Assembly: GCA_001421095.1 (NCBI GenBank)
Contig: LIIK01000024.1
Location: 1-36,696 of the forward strand
Direction of reading: 5' to 3'
Length of the DNA: 36,696 bases
Source of the DNA: Candidatus [Bacteroides] periocalifornicus
Lineage (GTDB): Bacteria > Bacteroidota > Bacteroidia > Bacteroidales > CAJPTX01
Part shown: positions 1-8,012 of the stretch, piece by piece
Layout of the letters: each line of letters opens with the position of its first letter
Numbering within the stretch: the first letter of the stretch is position 1
Position numbers and translations under genes: made by a program
Notes under the pieces: model-generated
Database searches by the model: none
What the model was told of the DNA's origin: nothing
Seen by the model: the letters and a program-made list of their open reading frames with translations, nothing else

Positions 1-1215
1 ATTCCAGACAGGTTCTGGCACGCCAAGGCGAGGCTTTGGGTGGAGGGACGGCATGGCTGGGAGGAAAAGCTCCGCAATGGGATAAAGCGCACCGACGGCG
101 ACCGCACCGTGTGGTTTCACTGCGCTTCGCTGGGGGAGTTTGAGCAGGGGCGACGGGTGATGGAGCAATTCATGGCGCAGCACCCGGGCTGGCGGCTGGT
201 GGTAAGCTTCTTCTCGCCCTCGGGCTACACGGTTCGGCAAAACTACCCCCTCGCAAGCTGCGTTTGCTACCTCCCGCTCGACACCGCGCGCAACGCTCGT
301 CGCTTCCTGGAGATCGTGCGCCCATCATTGGCCTTCTTTGTGAAGTACGAACTGTGGTACAACTACTTGAGACTACTCCACCAGCAAGGCATCCCCACCT
401 TTCTCATCTCGGCCATCTTCCGGCCAAGCCAGCCATTTTTCAGGTGGTGGGGACGGGCCTACCGGCGGTGGTTGGGCTACTTTACCCGTGTATTCGTACA
501 GGATGCCGAGTCGCTCGCCCTGCTGAATCGCTACGGGATTTCAAACGCCCAGGTGGCTGGCGATACGCGGTTCGACCGTGTGCGTGAGGCGGCACAGCAC
601 GCCGAACCCCTAGCGCAGCTATCATCCTTCTTCGCAAACAGGCATACGCTAGTGGCTGGCAGCACGTGGCCGCCAGATGAGGCCGGGCTAGTGGAGGTGG
701 CAAAGCGCCTGCCCGACGAATGGTGCATGGTGCTGATACCGCATGAGATAGACGTGCGGCGCATAGCCCAATGGCGCGAAAGCATAGGGCGCCCTAGCCT
801 GCTCTACAGCGAACTCGGAGGGCAATGCGCATCTGCCGAATACCGAATTCTGGTGGTGGATACCGTGGGGCTACTGCTCCGCCTCTACCAGTACGCCACC
901 CTGGCCTACGTAGGGGGCGGTTTCGGGGTGGGAATTCACAATACGCTAGAGCCCGCCGCTTTTGGCGTAGGGGTGGTGTTTGGGCCGAATTACCAACGGT
1001 TTCGCGAGGCGGTGGGGCTAGTGGACACCACGGCAGCCCTGCCTGTAGATCGCGTGGAAAAAATCCCCAACCAGCTCCTCTCGCTAATGGCTAGCCCTGA
1101 GCAGCTCGCCAGCATGGGGCAGGCCGCAACGCACTACGTACAGATGCACACGGGGGCCACTGCACGAATCCTAGGCGTGGTAGGGGAAACGCTGGGCGAA
1201 AACCCAGAGGGATAG
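1..1215 (+). CDS. waaA: 3-deoxy-D-manno-octulosonic acid (Kdo) transferase, 5'-truncated
   Basis: WaaA (KdtA, glycosyltransferase family 30) transfers Kdo from CMP-Kdo to lipid IV-A at the inner face of the inner membrane, the first step of LPS core assembly. The frame is open from base 1 (FWHAKARLWVEGRHGWEEKL), so a GTG at 40 is internal and the true start lies outside the window; 404 residues are visible. Family hallmarks are WFHCASLGEFEQGR with the presumed catalytic Glu (about residue 46 of the fragment), FFSPSGY, YLPLDTARNARRFL, the KYELWYNYL segment, and the C-terminal GGGFGVGIHNTLEPAAFG...FGPNYQRFREA block that forms the nucleotide-sugar site. Only about 10-25 N-terminal residues, probably an amphipathic or membrane-associated start, should be missing. 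The identification is firm; completeness is not. Confidence 0.95.
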   Translation: MPDRFWHAKARLWVEGRHGWEEKLRNGIKRTDGDRTVWFHCASLGEFEQGRRVMEQFMAQHPGWRLVVSFFSPSGYTVRQNYPLASCVCYLPLDTARNARRFLEIVRPSLAFFVKYELWYNYLRLLHQQGIPTFLISAIFRPSQPFFRWWGRAYRRWLGYFTRVFVQDAESLALLNRYGISNAQVAGDTRFDRVREAAQHAEPLAQLSSFFANRHTLVAGSTWPPDEAGLVEVAKRLPDEWCMVLIPHEIDVRRIAQWRESIGRPSLLYSELGGQCASAEYRILVVDTVGLLLRLYQYATLAYVGGGFGVGIHNTLEPAAFGVGVVFGPNYQRFREAVGLVDTTAALPVDRVEKIPNQLLSLMASPEQLASMGQAATHYVQMHTGATARILGVVGETLGENPEG

Positions 1216-1396
1216 CGATTTAACGCAGAGAGTAGCGGAATTCCTGGCATCGCTCCATAACTGGGATTCTGGGGTTGTAACTGGGAGGATATACGAACGC
1301 TGATAAAATATAAAAAAACTCTGCAAAATCCACATAAACAATGCTGCGTTTAAGCGAATTTGGTAGCAGCTCCGATATTATTCACAGCTTTTTCCC

Positions 1397-2527
1397 ATGC
1401 AGTTCTCACAGATCGTAGGGCTAGAGGAGACCAAGACCCACCTCCGGATGCTGGCAGATGAGGGGAGGATGCCGCATGCCCTCATGCTCTCGGGCAGCGA
1501 GGGGGTGGGTGCGCTGGGCCTTGCCGTGGCGCTAGCGCAGTACATGGCCTGCAGCAATAGGCACGATGGCGATAGCTGCGGGGTATGCCCTAGCTGCCGA
1601 CGCATGGCCAAGCTACAGCACCCTGACCTCAACTTCTGCATGCCTGTGGTGAAGGTGACCCCCACCAAGGATGAGGATCCCGAGGCCTACCTGCGCGACC
1701 GCTGGATAGAGGCCCTACAAACCAACCCCTACCTCACCCCCTCGCGCTGGTACACCGAGCTCGGCGCCACTGGCAAGCAGGGGCTCATATCGGCAGAGAT
1801 GGCCGAGGCGATAATAGAGAAGCTGTGGTACAAGCCCGTAGAGCTCCCCATGAAGTTCATGGTGGTCTGGCAGCCAGAGCGCATGCACCCTGTGGCGGCC
1901 AACCGCCTCCTGAAGGTGGTAGAAGAACCGCCAGAACAGACGGTATTCCTCTTCGTAAGCCATCATCCAGAGCTGGTGCTGCCCACCATTCTCTCGCGCG
2001 TGCAGCAGGTGATAGTGCCGCCAGTGCTGGAGGACGATATGGTGAAGGCTCTGCAGCATGAGGGGGCTGACTCCGCCAAGGCGCAGGAGATAGCCCGGGT
2101 GGCAAGGGGTAACTACGCGCAGGCGCTCGAACTCCTACGAGAGGGTGATAACCAGGAGATGCTCGCCCTGCTCATGGATCTGCTCCGCAGCGGGTACTCC
2201 AATAACTACGAGGGCATATTCACATGGGTGTCGCTGGTGCTGGCTCTAGGCCGCGAACGGGAGAAGGAGCTGCTGGCCTACCTCGCGCGCATGGTTCGGG
2301 AAATCTACATGCTGAACCTCAACCTGCCTGAACTCTGCTACCTGATAGGCCCCGCGCGGGAGTTCGCCGCCAAGGTGGCTCCCTACGTGAATGGGCGCAA
2401 CATTGGCTGGCTGCTCGACGCCTACCAGGAAGCCTACCAGCACGTGGCCGGTAACGGGAACGAGAACATCATCTTCACGGATCTCGGCCTACGCCACTGC
2501 CAGCTGCTGGGGAAAGGCGTGGTGTAG
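1397..2527 (+). CDS. holB: DNA polymerase III subunit delta' (clamp-loader subunit)
   Basis: This 376-residue protein has the layout of the clamp-loader delta' subunit, which helps open the beta sliding clamp and load it onto primed DNA. An N-terminal AAA+ domain holds a P-loop-like segment GSEGVGAL (33-40), a zinc module with Cys52, Cys61, Cys64 and Cys67, the conserved LLKVVEEPPE (171-180) and the ILSRVQQV stretch (198-205) at the position of the SRC motif. Two residues are unusual: the Walker A lysine is Ala39, and the SRC cysteine is Val202, although the arginine (Arg201) is kept. Loss of ATP binding is known for delta' in other bacteria, so function need not be lost. The ATG at 1397 is the only reasonable start; the 181-bp gap after waaA suggests separate transcription, but I see no clear promoter. 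Confidence 0.93.
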   Translation: MQFSQIVGLEETKTHLRMLADEGRMPHALMLSGSEGVGALGLAVALAQYMACSNRHDGDSCGVCPSCRRMAKLQHPDLNFCMPVVKVTPTKDEDPEAYLRDRWIEALQTNPYLTPSRWYTELGATGKQGLISAEMAEAIIEKLWYKPVELPMKFMVVWQPERMHPVAANRLLKVVEEPPEQTVFLFVSHHPELVLPTILSRVQQVIVPPVLEDDMVKALQHEGADSAKAQEIARVARGNYAQALELLREGDNQEMLALLMDLLRSGYSNNYEGIFTWVSLVLALGREREKELLAYLARMVREIYMLNLNLPELCYLIGPAREFAAKVAPYVNGRNIGWLLDAYQEAYQHVAGNGNENIIFTDLGLRHCQLLGKGVV

Positions 2528-2547
2528 GGTAGATTCGGTACAAATTA

Positions 2548-2589
2548 CACCCCAAGCAGGGCAACGCCCTTCTGACCCTTAGGGGGGTG
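2548..2589 (+). terminator. Nested hairpin after holB, possible terminator without a T-run
   Basis: An outer stem CACCCC (2548-2553) can pair with GGGGTG (2584-2589), enclosing an inner hairpin AGGGC-AAC-GCCCT (2558-2570). It begins 20 bases after the holB stop. No run of T follows, so intrinsic termination is uncertain. Confidence 0.35.
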
Positions 2590-2638
2590 CGTCAATAGAG
2601 GATGCAACCCCTTGTTTTTATGGGAAACTTTGACGAAA

Positions 2639-2672
2639 TTTGCAGTGCCTAGCCATAGGTTCTCTATCTTGG
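2639..2672 (+). promoter_or_regulatory. Possible promoter for the outer-membrane barrel gene
   Basis: TTTG at 2639-2642 and TATCTTGG at 2665-2672 resemble the Bacteroidota -33 (TTTG) and -7 (TAnnTTTG) boxes. The -7 box has one mismatch and the spacing of 22 bases is slightly long. The leader would be about 160 bases. Confidence 0.35.
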
Positions 2673-2836
2673 TCAATTTCTAACACTGAACGATTATGGT
2701 ACAGCATGATAACGATGGGAACTGGGGCAGAGTGGTTGTCCCCGCTCCGCAACCTACGCGAGGGGGCGCACTTCAACCTCTGTACCGAGTACACTAATCT
2801 AGAATTCCTACAGCAATGTATTCTATCATGCAGCCT

Positions 2837-5215
2837 ATGAAACGCTACATCTACATTCCAATCATCCTATCCCTCCTCCTCTCCACCCTCCCCCTCCGCG
2901 CGCAAGAGGTTACTCTAAGCGGCGTAATACATGGGGTAGACGGTAAGCCCATAGGCAACGCCACGGTAGAATGCCTCAAGGGGCAGGCCGATAGCACAAT
3001 AGTCGCATCCGTAGCCACCGGCTCCAGCGGCACCTTTACGCTCAATAAGCCCGCCGAGCTACTGCCAGTACGCGTGCGTGCCTTGGGATATACGACCTAC
3101 ACATTTCTCGCGAAAGAGGGGAGCGTGGACACCATCACCCTCCGCCCAGTGGACATCGCCATAGAGGGCGTGCGCATCGGCGGGCGCAACGTGGTCCTAT
3201 CCAAGGAAGGGGCTACCTACTACCCCTCTGAGGTGATGGTGAAACGCTCGGTGAACGGATTTGACCTACTCGATGAGCTCAACATCGCCCGCCTCGATGT
3301 AAATCCACATGAAATGTCCGTGCGGGTGCTAGGCGGCGGTAAACCTGCGCTCTTCATCAATGGTCGCCCTGCCGAGTGGAATGACCTTCTCGCCATCTCG
3401 CCCAAGATGATCCGAAAGGTGGAATACTCTGACCAACCCTTAGCCCAATTTCCCGACGCCGCTGTGGTGCTAAATGTGGTGGCGCAGGAGCGCTCAAGCG
3501 GCGGTTTAGCAGGAGGGATAGTGCTCAATGGGCTCACGGCCAACTATGGTGAAGACTACGCCTTCGGCTATTTCTTCTTCCCACAGCAAGAACTCGCTAT
3601 CAAATGGACACCGCAATACCGCAACGTCTACACGCAGAAGGTATTCAGCCACGAGCAGTACCTATTCCCCAGCGACACCGTAACCCGGGAAGCAAAGCCC
3701 GACCCAGCACGCCTAGCCTACTGGAACAACGCCATAGTCCTACGCTACAAGTGGTATCGGGCTCGCCGCCTCTTCTCGGTGGAGACCAATGCGCAGATCG
3801 ACCGCCTGTGGCACTCTGACTACCGCGGGGTGACAGAAACCTCTCGACTTTCTGGACTTGGCGGGCCATCGCCACTGCAGCGGCAACGATTCGATGAGCG
3901 TAGCAATTCGCGCAGCGTACTCCCCTCGTTGACTGCGCACTACGAGCAGCCCGTAGGAGAGACTGGTATTTTCCGCAGCACGGGCTTCTACAGCCTAGGC
4001 GAGGAATTCTACACCTTCGCGAGGAAAGAAACCGACGAGGGGACAGGCGCAACAATATTCAACCGGAACTCTAGCTCGCGCCAACGCCCTCTACAGGCTG
4101 GCGGCAAGCTGCAATACGGCTGGCAGACCATGCTGGCCGATAAGTTCACACTCGGGGTCAGTGGACAGCTAGAGCACACCTACTCAAGCATCCAGGCGAC
4201 CGATGTGGAAAGGGATCTTCCCCTCCCCGCAAGTGCACGCCACGAGAGCCGAGGGATGGTACTCGCAACATTTGGCGTAGGTAACCTTAGCCTGGCTGGC
4301 ATGCTCGATGCCCGCCGCGCCGAACTCGTAGAGCCATCGGCACAGGTGGATTATCGGCTCGCTCCAGGGGCACACATCACATACAAGCTCTTCAAGTTCT
4401 GGAGCTTGGATCTCGACTACTTCAACACCAACTATACCCCCTCGCTGGCAGCACGCAATCCTCAGACTTTCTGGCACAACCCCTATCTCCGCGTAGCAGG
4501 TACTCCAGGGCTGAAAGATGAACGTTTCGAACAGATTGCGCTCTACAGCACGGTCTACTTCCCAGGATTCCGCTTCTTTTTGCAGGCCAAGTACAGCTGG
4601 TCGAGAGACAAGGTGGTGCCCGTAGATCGGCTGGGCGCTCTCGGGGGACGGTATTTTGTGGATCGCCACTACGCGAATATCCCTAGGGCATACTGCTTTA
4701 CCCCCAATGGGTCGCTGCGCATAGACAATATGTTCGGCATCGTGAGCATTGCCATAAGCGGCGGAGTCCAGCTCCAGCACAACGAGATTGACAAGAGCTT
4801 CAGCATCGCACGGTGGCTACCCTATGGGCAGGGGAGCTTGAAGTTCGCGCTGAGCGACTGGCGGCTCGACCTTTACGGATGGTATGGAGAGGAAGACGGT
4901 CTGAACGGGAGCCTGCTCTCTGAGAAGGAGTTCATGGGGCGAGCCGAGCTGAGGTACCTATACCGTGGAATTGCCACTTTCGCAATCGGGGTCAACGGCG
5001 TTTTCGCCAATGATAAGACGTTGGCTACCCGTAGCCTCTCGCCTTACGCCCCCTCGGAAAGCTTCCGGTCGGTCTCCTCGCTCTGCAACATGGTCTACGC
5101 ACGCCTAGCGCTCCGGCTCGATTGGGGTATGCAAGATCCTGACCTCCCCGATGCGCAACTTGAGGGCGAGAGCATGAAATCGTCGATCTTCATGCAGAAT
5201 CGAAGCGAGCGGTAG
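2837..5215 (+). CDS. Outer-membrane beta-barrel protein with N-terminal carboxypeptidase-regulatory-like domain
   Basis: The chosen ATG at 2837 gives a 792-residue protein starting MKRYIYIPIILSLLLS, with a signal peptide probably cleaved after LRA (residue 22); ATGs at 2816 and 2828 would only add residues before the charged start. Residues about 24-105 (VTLSGVIHGVDGKPIGNATV...) match the CarboxypepD_reg-like beta-sandwich of Bacteroidota receptors. The next part is plug-like, with ALFINGRPAEWNDLL and MIRKVEYSDQPLAQFPDAAVVLNVV. The rest is rich in aromatic, alternating strands as in the outer-membrane beta-barrel family (PF14905 type). It lacks a SusD partner, so a SusC role is unlikely. The last strand (YARLALRLDWG) is followed by a hydrophilic tail of about 30 residues, whereas barrels usually end on an aromatic residue. 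The substrate is unknown. Energising by the nearby ExbBD proteins is an inference. Confidence 0.85.
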   Translation: MKRYIYIPIILSLLLSTLPLRAQEVTLSGVIHGVDGKPIGNATVECLKGQADSTIVASVATGSSGTFTLNKPAELLPVRVRALGYTTYTFLAKEGSVDTITLRPVDIAIEGVRIGGRNVVLSKEGATYYPSEVMVKRSVNGFDLLDELNIARLDVNPHEMSVRVLGGGKPALFINGRPAEWNDLLAISPKMIRKVEYSDQPLAQFPDAAVVLNVVAQERSSGGLAGGIVLNGLTANYGEDYAFGYFFFPQQELAIKWTPQYRNVYTQKVFSHEQYLFPSDTVTREAKPDPARLAYWNNAIVLRYKWYRARRLFSVETNAQIDRLWHSDYRGVTETSRLSGLGGPSPLQRQRFDERSNSRSVLPSLTAHYEQPVGETGIFRSTGFYSLGEEFYTFARKETDEGTGATIFNRNSSSRQRPLQAGGKLQYGWQTMLADKFTLGVSGQLEHTYSSIQATDVERDLPLPASARHESRGMVLATFGVGNLSLAGMLDARRAELVEPSAQVDYRLAPGAHITYKLFKFWSLDLDYFNTNYTPSLAARNPQTFWHNPYLRVAGTPGLKDERFEQIALYSTVYFPGFRFFLQAKYSWSRDKVVPVDRLGALGGRYFVDRHYANIPRAYCFTPNGSLRIDNMFGIVSIAISGGVQLQHNEIDKSFSIARWLPYGQGSLKFALSDWRLDLYGWYGEEDGLNGSLLSEKEFMGRAELRYLYRGIATFAIGVNGVFANDKTLATRSLSPYAPSESFRSVSSLCNMVYARLALRLDWGMQDPDLPDAQLEGESMKSSIFMQNRSER

Positions 5216-5226
5216 CTCGCCTAAGC

Positions 5227-5248
5227 GCGACGCGGCATGCCACGTCGC
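5227..5248. repeat. Near-perfect 22-bp palindrome after the barrel gene
   Basis: GCGACG at 5227-5232 pairs with CGTCGC at 5243-5248 around the self-complementary GGCATGCC (5234-5241), with one C/A mismatch on each side. It begins 12 bases after the stop codon. It could be a transcription-stalling hairpin or an operator; no T-run follows. Confidence 0.5.
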
Positions 5249-5316
5249 TACTAAAGCCCGCAGGCAGAAATCGTGCTGCTCCAGCGTTCTTAGTAGTTTC
5301 CAACCATTCGACCTGA

Positions 5317-5355
5317 AAGAGGGGGAGTATCCCGCGATGGGCTACTCCCCCTTTT
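5317..5355 (+). terminator. Intrinsic terminator before gldF
   Basis: GGGGGAGTA (5321-5329) pairs with TACTCCCCC (5343-5351), and an inner CCC/GGG continues the stem. It is followed by TTTT (5352-5355), with an A-rich stretch on the 5' side, so it may work in both directions. It separates the barrel gene from gldFG. Confidence 0.8.
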
Positions 5356-5374
5356 CTGTATTTAGGAAAATTGC

Positions 5375-5382
5375 TACCTTTG
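5375..5382 (+). promoter_or_regulatory. Bacteroidota-type promoter -7 box for gldFG
   Basis: TACCTTTG is an exact match to TAnnTTTG, 22 bases before the gldF ATG and directly after the terminator. The -33 box is poor (T-rich around 5352). A transcript starting near 5388 would have a very short leader. Confidence 0.7.
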
Positions 5383-5404
5383 CCGTTGGTTAGAGTTTGG
5401 CAAG

Positions 5405-6136
5405 ATGGGGGCAATATTCCTGAAAGAGGTCGCAGTATTCTTCGGGACGCTCACGGGCTACGTGGTGGGGGCGGTATTCCTGCTACTGGTGGGGCTGGGC
5501 ATGTGGGTGCTACCTGGTGGTGGCAACGTGCTAGACACCGGGCAGGCTACGCTTGACACCCTATTCCAGTGGGCGCCGTGGGTATTCCTGTTCCTAGTGC
5601 CGGGGGTAACCATGCGTATGCTGGCCGAAGAGCGGCGCGAGGGTACTCTGGAGCAGCTGCTGGGCAAGCCTGTACGGCTCATAGAGATTGCTACGGGCAA
5701 ATTCCTAGCTGCCTGGATGTTGGTGGTGCTCATCCTCATCCCTACCCTAGTATTCTTCTGGTCGGTGTACAGCCTTGGCGCACCGAGGGGATCGGTGGAT
5801 GTGGGGGCTAGCTGGGGATCGTACCTCGGGCTACTGCTGCTCGGGGGGGGCTATGCCGCCATTGGTATTCTCTGTTCCTCGCTTTCGCGCAATGCGATAT
5901 TCGCCTTCGTGCTGGCCGCCCTGCTATCGCTCTTCATCTACCAGGGGTTCGCCCAGCTATCGCTACTGCCCGTATTCGGCCGATACAGCTACCTAGTGGC
6001 ACGGCTCGGGGTAGAGGAACACTACCACTCCATAAGCCGAGGGGTGGTAGACTCCAGAGACCTGCTCTACTTCGCCTCCATAATCGCACTAGCTCTGGCT
6101 GGCACTGTGGTGTCGCTTAGGAAAAGAAGAGGATAA
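5405..6136 (+). CDS. gldF: ABC transporter permease GldF
   Basis: A 243-residue integral membrane protein with about six helices (roughly 13-36, 54-73, 99-121, 139-160, 164-186 and 219-238). The segment MRMLAEERREGTLEQLLGKPV (70-90) is the hallmark cytoplasmic loop of ABC-2/GldF permeases. GldF acts with GldG and the ATPase GldA in an inner-membrane complex first found through gliding motility, but it is widespread in non-gliding Bacteroidales, so motility is not implied. The ATG at 5405 is placed just after the -7 box at 5375, which supports this start. gldG follows 53 bases later on the same strand. No ATPase gene is adjacent. The natural substrate of the complex is unknown. Confidence 0.92.
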   Translation: MGAIFLKEVAVFFGTLTGYVVGAVFLLLVGLGMWVLPGGGNVLDTGQATLDTLFQWAPWVFLFLVPGVTMRMLAEERREGTLEQLLGKPVRLIEIATGKFLAAWMLVVLILIPTLVFFWSVYSLGAPRGSVDVGASWGSYLGLLLLGGGYAAIGILCSSLSRNAIFAFVLAALLSLFIYQGFAQLSLLPVFGRYSYLVARLGVEEHYHSISRGVVDSRDLLYFASIIALALAGTVVSLRKRRG

Positions 6137-6189
6137 CGGGCCTACACGGAAGTATGGGGAGATGTTTCACCGCCTAACCTATCGACAGA

Positions 6190-7947
6190 ATGCGAGTATT
6201 CCACACTAGCCGCGCGCAGGAATCGGTTTCGCACCCGAGAGTATCCCGCTGGCGAGGCAATGCATGGGTAGCACTGCTGGCTACCGCAGCTATTGTCGTG
6301 CTGGTGAACTGGATAGGTGGAGCGCTCTACTTCCGCCTCGATCTCACTGGCGATAAACGCTACACGCTGGGCAGGAGTACAAAATCGACTCTACGTTCAC
6401 TCCGTAATCCCCTGTACGTTAAATGCTACCTTGGCGGCGACCTCCCGCTAGATTTCATCCGCCTCCGGCAGGGGGTAGAGGAACTCCTGGAGGAGTATCG
6501 GGTGGCCAGCGGTTACCGGGTAGAATTCCAACTCGTAGACCCCTCTACAGCAGATAGCGAGCAGGCGCGCCAGGCACAGCAGGCCGAGTTCATGCGTATG
6601 GGGCTGCAGCCTGTAAGCGTACACGAGCAGGGGCAGGACGGCGCTGTTACTGAGCGTATAGTGTTCCCCGCTCTTCAGCTAGGCTACGCAGGGCAAACCG
6701 CAACAATCCAATGCTACCGCCCAAACATACAGCTATCTGTACCCGAGGCCATATCGCTCTCGCTCCAAGGGTTAGAGTACGAGCTAACAGCTGCCATCGA
6801 CAGGCTCACGCAGCAAGAAAAGCCCTCGGTAGCCCTGATACATGGGCATGGCGAACTGCAGGGGATAGAGATTGCAGACTGGCGGGCAAGTCTTGCCAAA
6901 AGCTACCAGCTGCTAGATGTCGACAGCCTAGCACGGGTGGGCATGCTCGATGAATGCGCATTCGCTCTGATAGCCAACCCCCTAAGCCCCTTCACCGAAC
7001 GGGAAAAACTGGTGCTTGACCAGTACCTGGTGCAGGGCGGTAGCCTGCTGCTGGCGCTAAGCCCCATACAGGTGAGCGAGGATAGCCTACAGCAGGGCAG
7101 CGAAACGCTGGCATACCCCCGAGATCTGAATCTGGACGATCTTCTCTTCAAGCAGGGAATACGAATGGCCAATGCGCTGGTGCAAGATGCCCGCTGCGCC
7201 CTACTCCCCGTGAATACCGCCATGCAGGGGCAAGCCGCCCAATTCACGCCTCTGCCGTGGGTCTACTACCCTTTGCTAGAACCTGCTGAGAATCTACTGG
7301 TTACCCGAAATCTGAATCCTATATACTCCCGATTCCCTAGCCCCCTAGAGCTGACAGCAGGCGGCAGCGGGCAAGTCCGCAGTGTGCTCCTACACTCCAC
7401 CGAGCGTTGCCGAGCTGTGGCAACACCTCGCCTGGTGAGCCTTGCTGAAATTGGCGACCGCACCATTTTTACCCACCTCTCCTCGGCCAGAATCCCTGTG
7501 GCTGTTGCCGTTGAGGGGAAATTCACTTCGCTATTCGCCCATAGGCCTGTAAAGGCTATAGCCGGCGGGCAAGCCTTCGACTTCCAACCGCAGGGCGAGG
7601 GGGGACGGCTGGTGGTGGTGGCCGATGGCAGCATCGTAAAAAATGGGGTGCGAATCCGCGGGGGGAAACGATTCCCACTCCCCTTGGGATTCGATAGGTA
7701 CACACAGCAAACCTTTGGTAACCGTGAATTTCTAGACAATCTGGCGCTCTACCTGGGCCGACGAGACGACCTCCTCGAACTCCGCGGGCGCACCCTAACC
7801 CTACGCCTTCTGGATGGCGCCACCATAGCTCTCCACCGCATCCGCTGGCAGCTGGTGAACATGCTGGTCCCCACCCTTCTGCTGCTTGCCCTGGGCGGGA
7901 TTCTAGCCGCTGTACGGTGGGTACGATTCCGAAAATTTGGGGCGTAA
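6190..7947 (+). CDS. gldG: GldG, auxiliary/substrate-binding-like subunit of the Gld ABC complex
   Basis: A 585-residue protein anchored at both ends: a helix at about 26-48 followed by the characteristic FRLDLTGDKRYTL (48-60), and a C-terminal helix at about 556-578 followed by the basic RFRKFG. The part between matches the ABC_transp_aux (GldG/DUF4350-like) periplasmic fold, including PSVALIHGHGEL (212-223), the usual family signature after a predicted turn. It normally pairs with GldF, encoded immediately upstream and probably on the same transcript from the promoter at 5375. Length and motif order are normal for the family. The terminating TAA at 7945 is followed by a short AT-rich gap before the next gene. 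Confidence 0.93.
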   Translation: MRVFHTSRAQESVSHPRVSRWRGNAWVALLATAAIVVLVNWIGGALYFRLDLTGDKRYTLGRSTKSTLRSLRNPLYVKCYLGGDLPLDFIRLRQGVEELLEEYRVASGYRVEFQLVDPSTADSEQARQAQQAEFMRMGLQPVSVHEQGQDGAVTERIVFPALQLGYAGQTATIQCYRPNIQLSVPEAISLSLQGLEYELTAAIDRLTQQEKPSVALIHGHGELQGIEIADWRASLAKSYQLLDVDSLARVGMLDECAFALIANPLSPFTEREKLVLDQYLVQGGSLLLALSPIQVSEDSLQQGSETLAYPRDLNLDDLLFKQGIRMANALVQDARCALLPVNTAMQGQAAQFTPLPWVYYPLLEPAENLLVTRNLNPIYSRFPSPLELTAGGSGQVRSVLLHSTERCRAVATPRLVSLAEIGDRTIFTHLSSARIPVAVAVEGKFTSLFAHRPVKAIAGGQAFDFQPQGEGGRLVVVADGSIVKNGVRIRGGKRFPLPLGFDRYTQQTFGNREFLDNLALYLGRRDDLLELRGRTLTLRLLDGATIALHRIRWQLVNMLVPTLLLLALGGILAAVRWVRFRKFGA

Positions 7948-8012
7948 CTGCAAGGTATTGATTCACAAAGCAATTTGCGCTTACAAAATACGTTATACGT
8001 AAAAATGGAAAA

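Larger units (their letters stand above)
2528..2836. other. Intergenic region between holB and the outer-membrane barrel gene
   Basis: This 309-bp stretch holds the nested hairpin near its start and one weak Bacteroidota-type promoter candidate. No convincing coding frame or RNA gene was seen; the short frames here have no recognisable protein features. Confidence 0.6.

Noticed and set aside
40..42. GTG as the start of waaA
   Set aside because: The frame is open to base 1 and the upstream codons (FWHAKARLW) match the family, so the gene runs off the window.
4184..4780. 198-codon frame on the minus strand within the barrel gene
   Set aside because: Antisense shadow of a well-supported gene with no recognisable domain.
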